A stretch of 64,000 nucleotides of DNA from Agarilytica rhodophyticola (GCF_002157225.2 NZ_CP020038.1:2255001-2319000), one strand, 5' to 3'; positions 39,670 through 49,396 are shown, numbered from the stretch's first letter. The notes: generated by a model not told the origin, from the sequence alone. Numbers and translations: made by a program.

Positions 39670-40037
39670 GACTTCCTGAGATTGAAGTGCTATTGCCTTT
39701 AATACCTGGCCAAGGATGGCTGTCAGCAATTACTGAACGCTCTACAGGTAGTGATTGCTTAATAAAAATACACTCCTTGCGTGTTAAACCTACCACAATT
39801 CACCTTTTTACATACCTTTTAGCCTGTTTTCACACCTTTTGAGAGCAATACGTTAGATCCAGGTGGAATTTTTGATAAACTGCCGACCTATATTAATCAT
39901 GATGTATTTTTCTCCGATTCATGTTACCCCCGACTTTGTTGCACTTTGTCAAATTTGTCAAAGCCAAACAAGCTAAAATAGGTATCCGGTCGAGAGCGGA
40001 AACATCGCGTCATTACTATTATGCAAGTTAGTTAATC
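39670..40037. other. 368-bp intergenic region
   Basis: No convincing gene or terminator. A short direct repeat TTTGTCAAA occurs twice near 39950-39961. The promoter of the coiled-coil gene at 40038 should be here but cannot be fixed. Confidence 0.4.
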
Positions 40038-40784
40038 ATGAGCGAGCGCAGAGAACCAACCATTTCATCCTACTCCCCGTCCAAAGAAGATAGCCCTCGT
40101 CAAGCTAATATGGGCAATCAACGGGCAAGACCTGCACAACGCAGTTCAGCTCATTCTCCAGCGGCAAAACCTGTTGCTGCCAAGTCGACGATGGCCGTGT
40201 TTGCGTTTTTAATTGCCTTAGTCGCCTGTTGTGCTGCGGGCTACCTATATTGGCAGCTTATGGAAGCCCAAAAGCGACAAATTATTTCGGATCAACGTAT
40301 TGCGGACTTAGAGGGTAAGTTTGAACTGTCTGGCGATGAGTCGGAAATATCTACCCAGGCGATGCAAGCGAAATTGAAGTGGGCTGACTCTGAGATTCGT
40401 AAGCTATGGGGGGTCTCCCATGATACTAACCGCAAAGCGATAGAAGTCAATAAAAAGAATATTGCCAGCGCCTTAAAAACGGCGAAAGCAGCTAGCAGCA
40501 GTGTCGATGCTAAGGTACAAAAAGCTACCAAGGATATCATTGCTGATCTAAAATTGGTCAGTGATTTAGTGGATGCTCAACAGTCATCGCTAACGACAAT
40601 TGAAGATGACAATGCAGCCATTGTGAAGCAAGCTCAATTGATTAACGATAAACTCAATAGCTTGGAAACATCTAAAAAAGAGTTTGAACGTCGTATTAAA
40701 ACTAATGAGCAAGCCATTGAGGCCATTGATGCCTTCAGACGCAATGTCAACCAGCAGCTTCTGCAGTTAAAGGGTGGTGCTTAG
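40038..40784 (+). CDS. Single-pass membrane protein with long coiled coil, unknown function
   Basis: A 248-residue protein I do not recognise. The N-terminal 50 residues are polar and disordered (Ser, Pro, Arg and Gln rich). One membrane segment (about 52-74, MAVFAFLIALVACCAAGYLYW) is followed by about 170 residues of heptad-rich helix rich in Lys, Ala and Asp, with no aromatic core. This is a type II bitopic layout with a periplasmic coiled coil. Similar layouts occur in division- or envelope-associated scaffold proteins, but nothing ties it to one. It stands between sodB and fumarase. Confidence 0.7.
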   Translation: MSERREPTISSYSPSKEDSPRQANMGNQRARPAQRSSAHSPAAKPVAAKSTMAVFAFLIALVACCAAGYLYWQLMEAQKRQIISDQRIADLEGKFELSGDESEISTQAMQAKLKWADSEIRKLWGVSHDTNRKAIEVNKKNIASALKTAKAASSSVDAKVQKATKDIIADLKLVSDLVDAQQSSLTTIEDDNAAIVKQAQLINDKLNSLETSKKEFERRIKTNEQAIEAIDAFRRNVNQQLLQLKGGA

Positions 40785-40856
40785 GTATATATACTGCCTT
40801 ACCGCTGTTGAATAAGCCATAATTGCACATCTATGTGGCTTTAGTGATAAAGAAAA

Positions 40857-40879
40857 AAGAAAGGCGTCGAGCCTTTCTT
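40857..40879. terminator. Hairpin with A-rich flank after the coiled-coil gene
   Basis: AAGAAAGGC (40857-40865) pairs perfectly with 40871-40879, loop GTCGA. The T-run needed for termination exists only on the minus strand (complement of 40851-40858); on the plus strand the U residues lie within the stem. It is probably still the 3' stem of the upstream transcript. The remaining part of this 307-bp gap shows no gene. Confidence 0.45.
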
Positions 40880-41091
40880 ACATGGAAAGTATTGAGTCCA
40901 CAATTCAATTACTATTATTAGAGCGCTATAATCTGTAATTAGAGAGTACCGTATAACTGAAATAATACGCTCTACCTCTATGAAGGGTGGCTCATGTGCT
41001 GCTCCTCAAAACTATAAAATAAGTGCTTTTATTACACTGATTCATAGCTTTTTCGCTATATCACCCATCATTACAAATTGGATTTAATCTC

Positions 41092-42612
41092 ATGACTACG
41101 GTTATTCGCCAAGATGACATCATCGCAAGTGTTGCTGATGCCCTGCAGTTTATTTCTTACTATCACCCTAAAGATTTTATCGACGGTGTTCATCAAGCCT
41201 ACCAAAGAGAAGAGAGCAAAGCGGCAAAAGATGCCATGGCGCAAATCTTGATCAACTCTCGCATGTGTGCCCAAGGTAAACGTCCAATCTGCCAGGATAC
41301 GGGTATCGTGACAGCATTTGTCAATGTAGGGATGGAATGCAAAATCGAAGGTGATATGAGTTTTGATGACATTATCAATGAGGGGGTGCGTCGCGCTTAT
41401 CAGCATCCAGATAATGTTTTGCGGGCTTCTATATTGGCTGACCCTGATGGTGCAAGAAAGAATACCGGTGACAATACTCCAGCGGTTATTCACTACAAGA
41501 TTGTTCCTGGTGATAAGGTCGAGGTGCATGTTGCTGCCAAAGGCGGCGGTTCGGAAGCTAAGTCGAAATTTGCCATGTTGAATCCTTCTGATTCTGTTGT
41601 GGATTGGGTGTTAAAGATGGTGCCGCAGATGGGGGCTGGTTGGTGTCCTCCAGGAATGCTGGGTATCGGTATTGGGGGCACGGCAGAGAAAGCCATGCTT
41701 TTGGCCAAAGAAGCCTTACTTGACCCCATTGATATTCAAGATCTGCAAGCGCGCGGCGCTAGTAATCGTGCTGAAGAATTGCGCCTTGAGCTTTATGATA
41801 AAGTCAACGCCCTAGGTATCGGCGCACAAGGTTTAGGTGGTTTAACTACCGTACTTGATATCAAAATTAAGGACTACCCCAGCCATGCTGCTAACAAGGC
41901 AATAGCTATCATTCCCAACTGTGCAGCAACCCGTCACGCGCATTTTGTGCTCGATGGCTCGGGCCCTGCTTTGCAAACCCCACCTAGCCTTGATGATTGG
42001 CCTGAAGTAAGTTGGGATGTTGGCGATAGCGTACGACGAGTTAACCTCAATGAAGTTACCAAAGACGATCTATTAGAGTGGCAACCGGGTGAAACTATTC
42101 TGCTTTCGGGTAAATTGCTCACTGGGCGTGATGCTGCCCACAAACGGCTAGTGGATATGATTGCTAAAGGCGAACCTATGCCAGTGGACTTTACCGATCG
42201 TTTTATCTATTACGTTGGCCCGGTGGATCCTGTGCGCGAAGAAGTGGTGGGGCCTGCAGGTCCAACTACGGCGACACGTATGGATAAGTTTACCCGCACC
42301 GTATTGGAAAGCACCGGCTTAATCGGCATGGTAGGGAAGGCTGAGCGCGGCCCCAGTGGTATCGAGGCTATACGCGATAATAAAGCAGTATATTTGATGG
42401 CAGTAGGTGGCGCTGCCTACCTAGTCTCTAAGGCCATTACCAACGCAAAAGTACTTGCCTTTGAAGATTTGGGAATGGAAGCAATTTATGAGTTTGATGT
42501 GAAAGATATGCCTGTAACGGTGGCAGTGGATACTAAAGGCGAAGCCGTTCATGAAACCGGCCCTAAAATATGGCAAGCTAAAATTGAAGAGCGAGTTGTA
42601 GAAGTCAAGTAA
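41092..42612 (+). CDS. fumA: Class I (iron-sulfur) fumarate hydratase
   Basis: TCA-cycle enzyme interconverting fumarate and malate with an oxygen-sensitive 4Fe-4S cluster. The 506-residue single chain combines alpha (N-terminal) and beta (C-terminal) parts. Likely cluster cysteines are C67 (CQDTG), C185 (WCPPG) and C277 (NCAATRH). The C-terminal part has SGKLLTGRDAAHKRL and YYVGPVDPVREEVVGPAGPTTATRMD (read in parts). Placement near sodB fits the need to protect this cluster from superoxide, though linkage may be chance. Symbol by family; paralogue naming (fumA/fumB) cannot be decided. Confidence 0.94.
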   Translation: MTTVIRQDDIIASVADALQFISYYHPKDFIDGVHQAYQREESKAAKDAMAQILINSRMCAQGKRPICQDTGIVTAFVNVGMECKIEGDMSFDDIINEGVRRAYQHPDNVLRASILADPDGARKNTGDNTPAVIHYKIVPGDKVEVHVAAKGGGSEAKSKFAMLNPSDSVVDWVLKMVPQMGAGWCPPGMLGIGIGGTAEKAMLLAKEALLDPIDIQDLQARGASNRAEELRLELYDKVNALGIGAQGLGGLTTVLDIKIKDYPSHAANKAIAIIPNCAATRHAHFVLDGSGPALQTPPSLDDWPEVSWDVGDSVRRVNLNEVTKDDLLEWQPGETILLSGKLLTGRDAAHKRLVDMIAKGEPMPVDFTDRFIYYVGPVDPVREEVVGPAGPTTATRMDKFTRTVLESTGLIGMVGKAERGPSGIEAIRDNKAVYLMAVGGAAYLVSKAITNAKVLAFEDLGMEAIYEFDVKDMPVTVAVDTKGEAVHETGPKIWQAKIEERVVEVK

Positions 42613-42627
42613 ACTCCAGCGATCCCT

Positions 42628-42653
42628 GACCCGGTAGATGTTTGTGCCGGGTT
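42628..42653 (+). terminator. Hairpin after fumarase
   Basis: GACCCGG (42628-42634) pairs with CCGGGTT (42647-42653, one G-U pair) over a 12-base loop. Only a weak U-rich tail (TCTCTC) follows. Confidence 0.4.
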
Positions 42654-42681
42654 CTCTCAACTTAAAGAGGCGTTATTTTTA

Positions 42682-42867
42682 ATGGGTGAAGTCGTTCAGT
42701 TTAAAAGGAAATCACTGGCTGACAAGCATAAGGGTAAAAGCTTGTGCCGCAGCGGATTTCATAAGTGGAAAATTAAACAAGAAAAACAATTTGATGTGAA
42801 AACAGGAAAGCTTGTTACGCTTTACATCTGTGCCCGCTGTGGAAAAGAGAAGGTCGAGTTACTTTAG
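42682..42867 (+). CDS. Small zinc-ribbon-like protein, 61 residues
   Basis: A basic 61-residue protein with C22-x4-H27 (LCRSGFHKW) and C50-x2-C53 (ICARCGK), consistent with a single zinc site. The FHKWxxKQEKQFD and YxCARCGKEK layout recalls short phage-derived and chromosomal zinc-ribbon proteins of the DUF1660 type; that is resemblance only. AGAGG lies 11 bp before the ATG. It follows fumarase by 69 bp and may be co-transcribed through a weak terminator. Confidence 0.65.
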   Translation: MGEVVQFKRKSLADKHKGKSLCRSGFHKWKIKQEKQFDVKTGKLVTLYICARCGKEKVELL

Positions 42868-43071
42868 CCTTTGGCGTCGCTAATATTCGATGTATTAAAG
42901 TTGGCGTCTATAAAATACAAACTTTTTTAATTTTAATTCTACTAACTATTACCGCCAAAAATCGCTTAAAGAGAATAGATGTGATTTACATTAACTTCAC
43001 TCTATTTCTTGATTAGTAAGGATTATTTTTCGAGAAGACGTTTAATTGTATTAAAATATAAAGAGGACTAT

Positions 43072-43395
43072 ATGCCTAGGGTAAATAACTATTCTTCAGC
43101 GTCAACCGTCACATCTCATCATTCATCCCACAGAAGTGGTAGTAAAGGTAAGTCATACCGTACCAGTAACTCAGTAGTATCCAGTAGTAGCGGCCGTAGC
43201 TCAAGTCTCGATAGTTACTATGATTCTGCAAGCGTATCATCAAGAAAATCATCAAAATCGAGCAGTTCCTCAGGCTATAAGAAAACTCGTCATGAACGGC
43301 CTGTAATGGCAGGGACAGGGGCTGGATCAGGAGTAAGAAACCACTCCGATAAAGGTTATGGTGTTACAGGATATATAAATTATTACACAAGGTAA
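43072..43395 (+). CDS. Serine-rich low-complexity protein, 107 residues
   Basis: An unrecognised small protein in which Ser, Arg, Lys, Tyr and His dominate; residues 5-75 hold long Ser runs with scattered Arg/Lys, like an intrinsically disordered segment. A conserved-looking end, GAGSGVRNHSDKGYGVTGYINYYTR (read in parts), follows. There is no signal peptide or membrane segment. ATG 43072 with GAGG about 8 bp ahead is chosen over a TTG at 43009. Base use differs little from neighbours. It lies in a poorly packed region between fumarase and the convergent GH31 gene. Confidence 0.55.
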   Translation: MPRVNNYSSASTVTSHHSSHRSGSKGKSYRTSNSVVSSSSGRSSSLDSYYDSASVSSRKSSKSSSSSGYKKTRHERPVMAGTGAGSGVRNHSDKGYGVTGYINYYTR

Positions 43396-43448
43396 TATTT
43401 AGTCGTCTCAGGCAGATTTTGTTAGGTTTAACTGACCTTGGTTTGACA

Positions 43449-43478
43449 TTAGCTCAACACATAAGTGTGGTGAGCTAA
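43449..43478. terminator. Hairpin between convergent genes
   Basis: TTAGCTCA-ACAC (43449-43460) pairs with GTGT (43465-43468) and TGAGCTAA (43471-43478), with a GG bulge and loop ATAA. It lies between the serine-rich gene and the convergent GH31 gene; no strong U-run on either side. Confidence 0.5.
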
Positions 43479-43503
43479 TTGCTCTAGATAAATTTTTTGC
43501 TTT

Positions 43504-46014
43504 TTAAAATGTAATTTCCTTACTATCACCGCTAAACTTAACATTGATTCTAAGTGTCTGGTTATTTAGCTTTAACGCGTATTGTTTGTGTTGGTCAGGT
43601 TGTATATTACTATTATTAATGACTTCTATTTTATTACCGTTTACATGGATTTGTTCCGGTACTTGTTCTAAATGTCGTATTAAAAATGTGATATAGCGTG
43701 TTCGAGGTTTGCCTTTAAATCTGCCTTTGTTAGATGTCAAATTAAAGATATGCTGTCCATCTTTAATTTGGCAAGTGAAGTTCAAAATCTCGTATTTTCC
43801 TTGCTCAATGGATTTGTGTGTCTTGCCGTCATCATCGTACAAAGTATAACTAGAGCAGGGAGTATCTTGGTCAGCATAATAAAGTACTTCTAAATAGCGT
43901 GTTGAATATTTCTTTGTCGATTTATGAAAATTTTGTTGCGTTGTTGCACTTGGTTGCATAGGCAGAAAACTTCCTGTGCGCACGAATGTGGGAATATATT
44001 CATCAACTAGCTTTATCGTCTGTTTATTGCCACCGATATATTTTTTGCCAGTGTAAAAGTCTACCCAGTTATTTCCTGCAGGAAAATAAACTTCTTGAGT
44101 TGCCTGTTGTGGTTTTAGAATCGGAGCCACTAAAATGTTATCTCCCCACAAATACGCCTCGCTGTATTCAAATAGTTTTTTATTATTAGGCTCGCGGTAA
44201 AACAGAGGGCGCATAAACGGATAGCCTTTGCTGCTATTTTCATAGGCCAATGAATAATTATAGGGTAGTAGTTGATAGCGTAAATTAATCGCTTGGCGTG
44301 TTAGTCTCAGTGTTCTATCGTCCCAAAACACTGGTTCAGCCGGAGATGATTCGTGAGAGTGAGGCCGGAAAACAGGTTGAAAAACACCGTACTGTAGCCA
44401 TCGCGTGTATAGCATCGGATCTGAAAATAGCACACCTTCTTTATCCTTAAATGGAGCAAAGCCGCCTAGATCCGAGTGGCTATAGGCGAAGCCCTGCATA
44501 CCCATCTGCATTGCAAGTGTTGGTTGCGATTGTAGGCCTGCCCAGCTGCGGCTGACATCACCGCTCCAAGGTATCATGCCGTAGCGTTGAGAACCGGCGA
44601 ATCCAGCGCGCATTAACACGGCAGGTCGGCGTTTTGGAAAATCTTGAGCGTAGCCCTGGTAAAGAGTTTTTGCCCACTCATGGCCGAAAATATTATGCAC
44701 GTAATCGGCAGTACCGTTAACATGTACCATATCTGATGCATGACTCTCCGGTTCACCGAGGTCACCCCACCATGCACTAACGCCTGCTTTCATATGCTTT
44801 TTATATATTTCCCAAAACCATTGCTTTGCTTCCGGTTTGAAAATATCAATCAAGCCTCCGGTGCCAAAATAAAAATCAAAGATATAAGGTTTACCTCGAT
44901 AATCTTTCGCTAAAATATCGGCATCAATGGCATCTTGCCAGCGCTTTGATGTTTGCAGTATAAAAGGTTCGGTGATCAGTATGGTGTTAACCCCCTGCTT
45001 GTGAAAGTTTTTCATCATATTGACTGGCTTTGGCCATGCACTGTAATCCCAATCAAGATTTCCCATATGACCTTTAATATCCTTGCCAAACCAAAATAAA
45101 TCAAGGACCACGGCATCTACTGGAACAGACTTTTTCTTGTATTGTAAAATGGTGTTTTCTGTTTCTTGTTGGCTGTGATACCCAAAGCGCGACGCGATGT
45201 TACCCAACATCCAGCGAGGAGGAAGGGGTTGTCTACCTGTTAGCTGTGTATATTGTGTATTGAGATCAAAAAAATCATCTCCTGCAATAAGATAATAAGT
45301 TTTACGGCCACCCATAGAGGACATACTTAAAATGTTTTTCTCTTTCTGTCCTATATCCAAAGTGCCCTTGGCTGGATTGTCGAATAACACCATATATCCT
45401 TTAGATGACATAATAAGCGGCAAGCTAAAATACATATCTGCTCGTTCGTCTGTATAGCCGTAAGCGGGTGTATTATACAGCGATAGAGTGTAGCCCTTTC
45501 GATTCATCGGCAGTGCCCTGGCACCACCTCCATAAATAACTTCAGATGGCTGCATATTGAATTTAAAGCCCGATGTTTCTGCCTCTTCAAAATAACCTGC
45601 TTGCTCACTAATAAGAGACTTTTCTAGATAAAAATACTTAATTTGAAAAGGCTGTTTAATAATTTCAAGATGTATGCCTGGTGTTCGATAAATAATTTTA
45701 TCTTTATTATCATATAGGGACGTTGCTATTGTTTGACTGCGACTGACAATCGTATGTGAAGCAGGGTTTGCCGGTTGGCTCGTTGTCAAAAACTGTACTT
45801 CAATAATTTTATCGGAAAAAGGTGTTATGGAAATTTTTCCATCAGAAGTCATCAGCTCAAGATAACCTGGGTGCTCAACATGGTTTTCGAATAAGCGCGT
45901 GCTATTTTGTGCTTGTACTTGTGGTGTTAAGCAAATCGTTGATAGAAAAACGATGGTAACAAAAAATACTAACTCGGTAAGCGAGGATGCGAAGAGTTTA
46001 CGTATCAAAATCAT
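43504..46014 (-). CDS. Secreted GH31 alpha-glucosidase / alpha-transglucosylase
   Basis: An 836-residue exported enzyme acting on alpha-glucosidic linkages. Signal peptide about 1-35 (cleavage after VQA). An N-terminal beta-domain leads into the GH31 barrel, with the nucleophile D418 in AWWGDLGEPE and acid/base D486 in IPWSGDVSRSW, then C-terminal beta-domains. The 68-residue spacing and flanking sequence match my memory of Cellvibrio japonicus Agd31B (D412/D480), a 4-alpha-glucosyltransferase, so transglucosylation of maltodextrins is more likely than simple hydrolysis (inference). No other carbohydrate genes adjoin it. Confidence 0.9.
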   Translation of the reverse strand: MILIRKLFASSLTELVFFVTIVFLSTICLTPQVQAQNSTRLFENHVEHPGYLELMTSDGKISITPFSDKIIEVQFLTTSQPANPASHTIVSRSQTIATSLYDNKDKIIYRTPGIHLEIIKQPFQIKYFYLEKSLISEQAGYFEEAETSGFKFNMQPSEVIYGGGARALPMNRKGYTLSLYNTPAYGYTDERADMYFSLPLIMSSKGYMVLFDNPAKGTLDIGQKEKNILSMSSMGGRKTYYLIAGDDFFDLNTQYTQLTGRQPLPPRWMLGNIASRFGYHSQQETENTILQYKKKSVPVDAVVLDLFWFGKDIKGHMGNLDWDYSAWPKPVNMMKNFHKQGVNTILITEPFILQTSKRWQDAIDADILAKDYRGKPYIFDFYFGTGGLIDIFKPEAKQWFWEIYKKHMKAGVSAWWGDLGEPESHASDMVHVNGTADYVHNIFGHEWAKTLYQGYAQDFPKRRPAVLMRAGFAGSQRYGMIPWSGDVSRSWAGLQSQPTLAMQMGMQGFAYSHSDLGGFAPFKDKEGVLFSDPMLYTRWLQYGVFQPVFRPHSHESSPAEPVFWDDRTLRLTRQAINLRYQLLPYNYSLAYENSSKGYPFMRPLFYREPNNKKLFEYSEAYLWGDNILVAPILKPQQATQEVYFPAGNNWVDFYTGKKYIGGNKQTIKLVDEYIPTFVRTGSFLPMQPSATTQQNFHKSTKKYSTRYLEVLYYADQDTPCSSYTLYDDDGKTHKSIEQGKYEILNFTCQIKDGQHIFNLTSNKGRFKGKPRTRYITFLIRHLEQVPEQIHVNGNKIEVINNSNIQPDQHKQYALKLNNQTLRINVKFSGDSKEITF

Positions 46015-46129
46015 GATGCTTGAGCCTTATCCGCTTGAATTAACAACTGTCTAGTGTCAATAGACCCTAGTAAAACAGTGCTTAAATATTTTAGCTCAGT
46101 AAAGGTATTGAAAGAGTCAAATACTTTGT

Positions 46130-46888
46130 CTACTGCTGGTAGCCTGCTAACAGCGATAGCCAATCATCTTGCTGCCATAAAAAGTGGGTATGTTTTGTTG
46201 CTTCTTTATTGAATGAGCGTAAGAGCCGCTCAATGTTTTGATTTTTCCAGTGAGAAGAGCTTTGTCCGTTTTTTCTAATCGTGCCCTGATCAAAATCTAT
46301 TAGCCAAATATTATCGTCACTATCGAGTAAGATATTGTGTATGTTGAGGTCATGGTGATACACCTGGTGATCGTGAAACTGACGAATAGTACTGCCAATT
46401 TTTTTCCATAAACGTGTATCGATCGTTTCTAAAGTTAACCGTTTTAGTAAGCTATCAGCGTTTTTTATACGTGAGATAATAATATCATTGGTACAGTAAA
46501 GACCTCCCACCTTGCTGACTCTGCAGGCCACAGGTTGAGGAACGGGAAGAGATAAAGCCCTTAATTGTGCTAATAGCAGAAACTCTCTATAGGCACGGGT
46601 TTGGGCATAACCAAGATATAGATAATGATCCTTAATAACCTTACCAATTAGACCACCACGGTAATAGTGACGCAAAACATATTCGTGATCCTGGTGCTGG
46701 AAAAACCAGGTGGTTCCACGTCCCTTAGCTTTTCCCGTGATTAAGTTTTCTTCTTGCCAATAACTGGGAGAAAAAATGTTATCGTTATTGTCGGCAAAGA
46801 CAGTGATATCTCTCGTGCTAATACTATGGCCGCTTCGGTAAGTCCCAAAAGTCTGGCTATCTAAAACACTGTTGTTATCTTCTGTCAT
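46130..46888 (-). CDS. kdkA: KdkA, 3-deoxy-D-manno-octulosonate (Kdo) kinase
   Basis: Phosphorylates Kdo in the LPS inner core at the inner-membrane cytoplasmic face. The 252-residue protein has an RIO/APH-like kinase fold: GRGTTWFFQ loop, RAYREFLLL, the catalytic HHDLNIHNILL (H179-D180) and metal-binding WLIDFDQG (D198). It is divergent from a heptosyltransferase gene and 1.2 kb from waaA, supporting an LPS-core role. Confidence 0.9.
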   Translation of the reverse strand: MTEDNNSVLDSQTFGTYRSGHSISTRDITVFADNNDNIFSPSYWQEENLITGKAKGRGTTWFFQHQDHEYVLRHYYRGGLIGKVIKDHYLYLGYAQTRAYREFLLLAQLRALSLPVPQPVACRVSKVGGLYCTNDIIISRIKNADSLLKRLTLETIDTRLWKKIGSTIRQFHDHQVYHHDLNIHNILLDSDDNIWLIDFDQGTIRKNGQSSSHWKNQNIERLLRSFNKEATKHTHFLWQQDDWLSLLAGYQQ

Positions 46889-47023
46889 AGGGATGTTTGT
46901 GTAGTGGTTGGCAGCAATTTATATTAATCGTGGCCAGCGTATGTTAACCATGGTTATTTATAGCTATTTATATCAAAATACGCCGCACATTCAGTAAACT
47001 TTGGCTATTTTGGAGATAAGTAC

Positions 47024-48118
47024 ATGCCCGGTCAAACTCTTTCGCTAAGTTCTGCCCCAGACTCGTTATGTATTTTGCGTCTGTCGGCGATCGGTGATGT
47101 TTGTCATGCAGTTGCGGTTGTACAGCAAATCCAGAAAAAATACCCTGGCACTAAAATTACTTGGGTTATCGGTAAAGTCGAACTCAGCTTGTTACAAGGG
47201 CTCACGGGTGTTGAATTTGTCGTCTTTGATAAACGTGCAGGTATTCGTGGCTACCTAGAGCTTAGAAAGAAGCTCGCTGGTCGAACCTTTGACGTGGTTT
47301 TTCAAATGCAAATTGCCTTGCGCGCCAGTCTCGCAAGTCTATGCATTAGAGGTAAAAATAAAATTGGCTTCGATACTTATCGCTCAAAAGAAGCGCACGG
47401 TCTATTCATTAATGAACGAATCAAACCACAGCAGTTTCCTCATGTAATAGAGGGCTTTCAAGCATTTGCTGAAGCCATTGGTGTTGAACACATGCCTTTT
47501 TCCTGGAGTATGCCCCTCACCCAAGAACAAGAACTAGCATGTTTAGATAGCTTTGCGCTGCCTAAAAAATATGCTGTCCTATGTCCTGCGGCAAGTAAAG
47601 CTGAGCGCAACTGGAATATCGCAGGATATGCCCATATTGCACACTATATAAGCACTAAAGGCTTGGACGTTGTACTGTGTGGTGGCCCGACAGAATTAGA
47701 ACGAAAGTTAAGTGACCACATTAAACATCAGGCGGCATCTTATGGTGATGACTCAAAGTTGATCGATGTGGTTGGAAAAACCTCACTAATACAATTGTTA
47801 GCGATTTTAAAAAATGCACATTTTGTTATTGCCCCTGATACAGGCCCTGCACATATGGCGGTCACTGTTAATACACCCGTGGTTGGTTTGTATGCGCATA
47901 GCAATCCTCGTCGTACCGGGCCCTATTTATACCAGCGTTATGTGGTCAATGCCTATGACGATATCATTCGAGAGCAGTGCGGCAAAAGCTGGCAAGACTT
48001 ACCCTGGGGGCAGAGGGCGAAAGGTGAGGATCTAATGGCAAGAATCTCAGTCGATCAAGTCAAAGCAAAAATTGATAATGTATTACAGGATTTCTACCCA
48101 CAGATTTGTGATGGCTAG
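47024..48118 (+). CDS. Glycosyltransferase family 9 (LPS heptosyltransferase)
   Basis: A 364-residue cytoplasmic-face enzyme transferring ADP-heptose onto the LPS core. The N-terminal ILRLSAIGDVCHAVAVVQQI signature (about 17-36) and the C-terminal nucleotide-sugar site FVIAPDTGPAHMAV are those of the WaaC/WaaF family. Which heptose it adds cannot be decided; the first-half sequence looks nearer to heptosyltransferase I. It converges with waaA, 3 bp apart, and is divergent from kdkA. Confidence 0.88.
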   Translation: MPGQTLSLSSAPDSLCILRLSAIGDVCHAVAVVQQIQKKYPGTKITWVIGKVELSLLQGLTGVEFVVFDKRAGIRGYLELRKKLAGRTFDVVFQMQIALRASLASLCIRGKNKIGFDTYRSKEAHGLFINERIKPQQFPHVIEGFQAFAEAIGVEHMPFSWSMPLTQEQELACLDSFALPKKYAVLCPAASKAERNWNIAGYAHIAHYISTKGLDVVLCGGPTELERKLSDHIKHQAASYGDDSKLIDVVGKTSLIQLLAILKNAHFVIAPDTGPAHMAVTVNTPVVGLYAHSNPRRTGPYLYQRYVVNAYDDIIREQCGKSWQDLPWGQRAKGEDLMARISVDQVKAKIDNVLQDFYPQICDG

Positions 48119-48121
48119 GGC

Positions 48122-49396
48122 CTAGAGTCTGTAGAGCAGTTGATCGAGCTTGTCTACGCTAGTTTTGGTAGCCCCTTGGTTTTGCTTAAGTACCGTTAGT
48201 GCATTTTCTCCGAGCTGCTGTGCATGATCGGGATCACTCACCATTTTAGTCACGGCATTTGCTAGCGTTTCGGCGTTACTGTCGTCAACTTGCAACCATC
48301 CATTGGCCTGCTCAAGTCGTTGTGCAATATCTTGAAAATTACTCATATTTGGCCCGACGATAATTGGGCAAGAGAAAAGTGCCGGTTCCAATGGGTTATG
48401 ACCACCAGTCGCGCCAAAACTGCCGGCCACTGTGCATACATCTGCAATTCTATAAAACAGCAGTAGCTCGCCCATAGTATCGATTAGCCAAATGTTGTGC
48501 TGTTCACTAGGTAACTGCCCTTGGCTTCTTTTTACCACTGACAAGCCTTCTGTTTGGATACTTAATTCAAGAGGTTTGATTCGCTCTGGATGGCGTGGAG
48601 CTAGTATACATAATATATCGGGATGTTTGCGGTGTATGACTTTTAGGCTTGATAGTATTAAGGCTTCTTCATCTTGATGGCTGCTGCCGATGACCCAAAC
48701 CTTTCGATTTTTGGTTGCGTTTACAATTTCTATAGCTTTGTCTTCTATGTCCTCTGGTTTAACTAAGTCGTATTTCAAGTTGCCTGATACACTTGTGCTG
48801 TCGGCGAGCGCTCCGAGCTGTATGAAACGTTCCGCATCTTCCTTACTCTGCGCCAATATATTATCTACTTTGCATAACGTGCCTGTTATTAATGATTGTA
48901 TTTTTTGGTAGCGTGTAAAAGATCGGGCTGAAATCCTTGCGTTAATTAAAAGCAGCTTGATTTTACGTGTATTGCAAGCATCGATAAGACTTGGCCAGAT
49001 TTCTGTTTCCATAATCACGATGGCCAGAGGTTTTAGCTTGTTAAGAAAAAGCGCGACGGAATAAGGTGTATCAAAGGGTAAATAACAGTGTTGCACTCGT
49101 GAGCCAAAACTTTTCTTAACTTGTTCAGAGCCTGTTGGTGTAAAGGTTGTCACGGTAATAAGGTGCTGCGGGTATTGTATAAGCAATGCCTCAATAAAAG
49201 GGCGAAGGGCAATAACCTCTCCTACACTTGCTCCATGAATAACAATACCTCCGGATCTCTCGACTTGCGCCAAACCAAAACGCTCCAAAATCCTTTGGCG
49301 ATATGACCTTTGCTTGATAGAGCGAATGAATAAACCCAGACACAAGAATGGTGTAATAAGCGTCAATAGTAGTTTGTAGAAAAATAATGGCACCAT
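48122..49396 (-). CDS. waaA: WaaA (KdtA), Kdo transferase
   Basis: Adds Kdo to lipid IVA, linking lipid A to core. The 424 residues have an N-terminal membrane anchor (about 3-20), HGASVGEVIALRPFIEAL (read in parts), the acceptor-side TFTPTGSEQV and ETEIWPSLI motifs, and the C-terminal donor site GSFGATGGHNPLEPALF. With a kdkA kinase present nearby, this enzyme is probably monofunctional with a phosphorylated Kdo core, as in Haemophilus and Vibrio (inference). Confidence 0.95.
   Translation of the reverse strand: MVPLFFYKLLLTLITPFLCLGLFIRSIKQRSYRQRILERFGLAQVERSGGIVIHGASVGEVIALRPFIEALLIQYPQHLITVTTFTPTGSEQVKKSFGSRVQHCYLPFDTPYSVALFLNKLKPLAIVIMETEIWPSLIDACNTRKIKLLLINARISARSFTRYQKIQSLITGTLCKVDNILAQSKEDAERFIQLGALADSTSVSGNLKYDLVKPEDIEDKAIEIVNATKNRKVWVIGSSHQDEEALILSSLKVIHRKHPDILCILAPRHPERIKPLELSIQTEGLSVVKRSQGQLPSEQHNIWLIDTMGELLLFYRIADVCTVAGSFGATGGHNPLEPALFSCPIIVGPNMSNFQDIAQRLEQANGWLQVDDSNAETLANAVTKMVSDPDHAQQLGENALTVLKQNQGATKTSVDKLDQLLYRL

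Noticed and set aside
39899-39976. 25-residue frame MMYFSPIH... upstream of the coiled-coil gene
   Set aside because: No ribosome-binding site and low plausibility; likely chance.
40857-40879. Clear minus-strand terminator
   Set aside because: The T-run is on the minus strand, but no minus-strand gene ends here; it is listed only as a hairpin.
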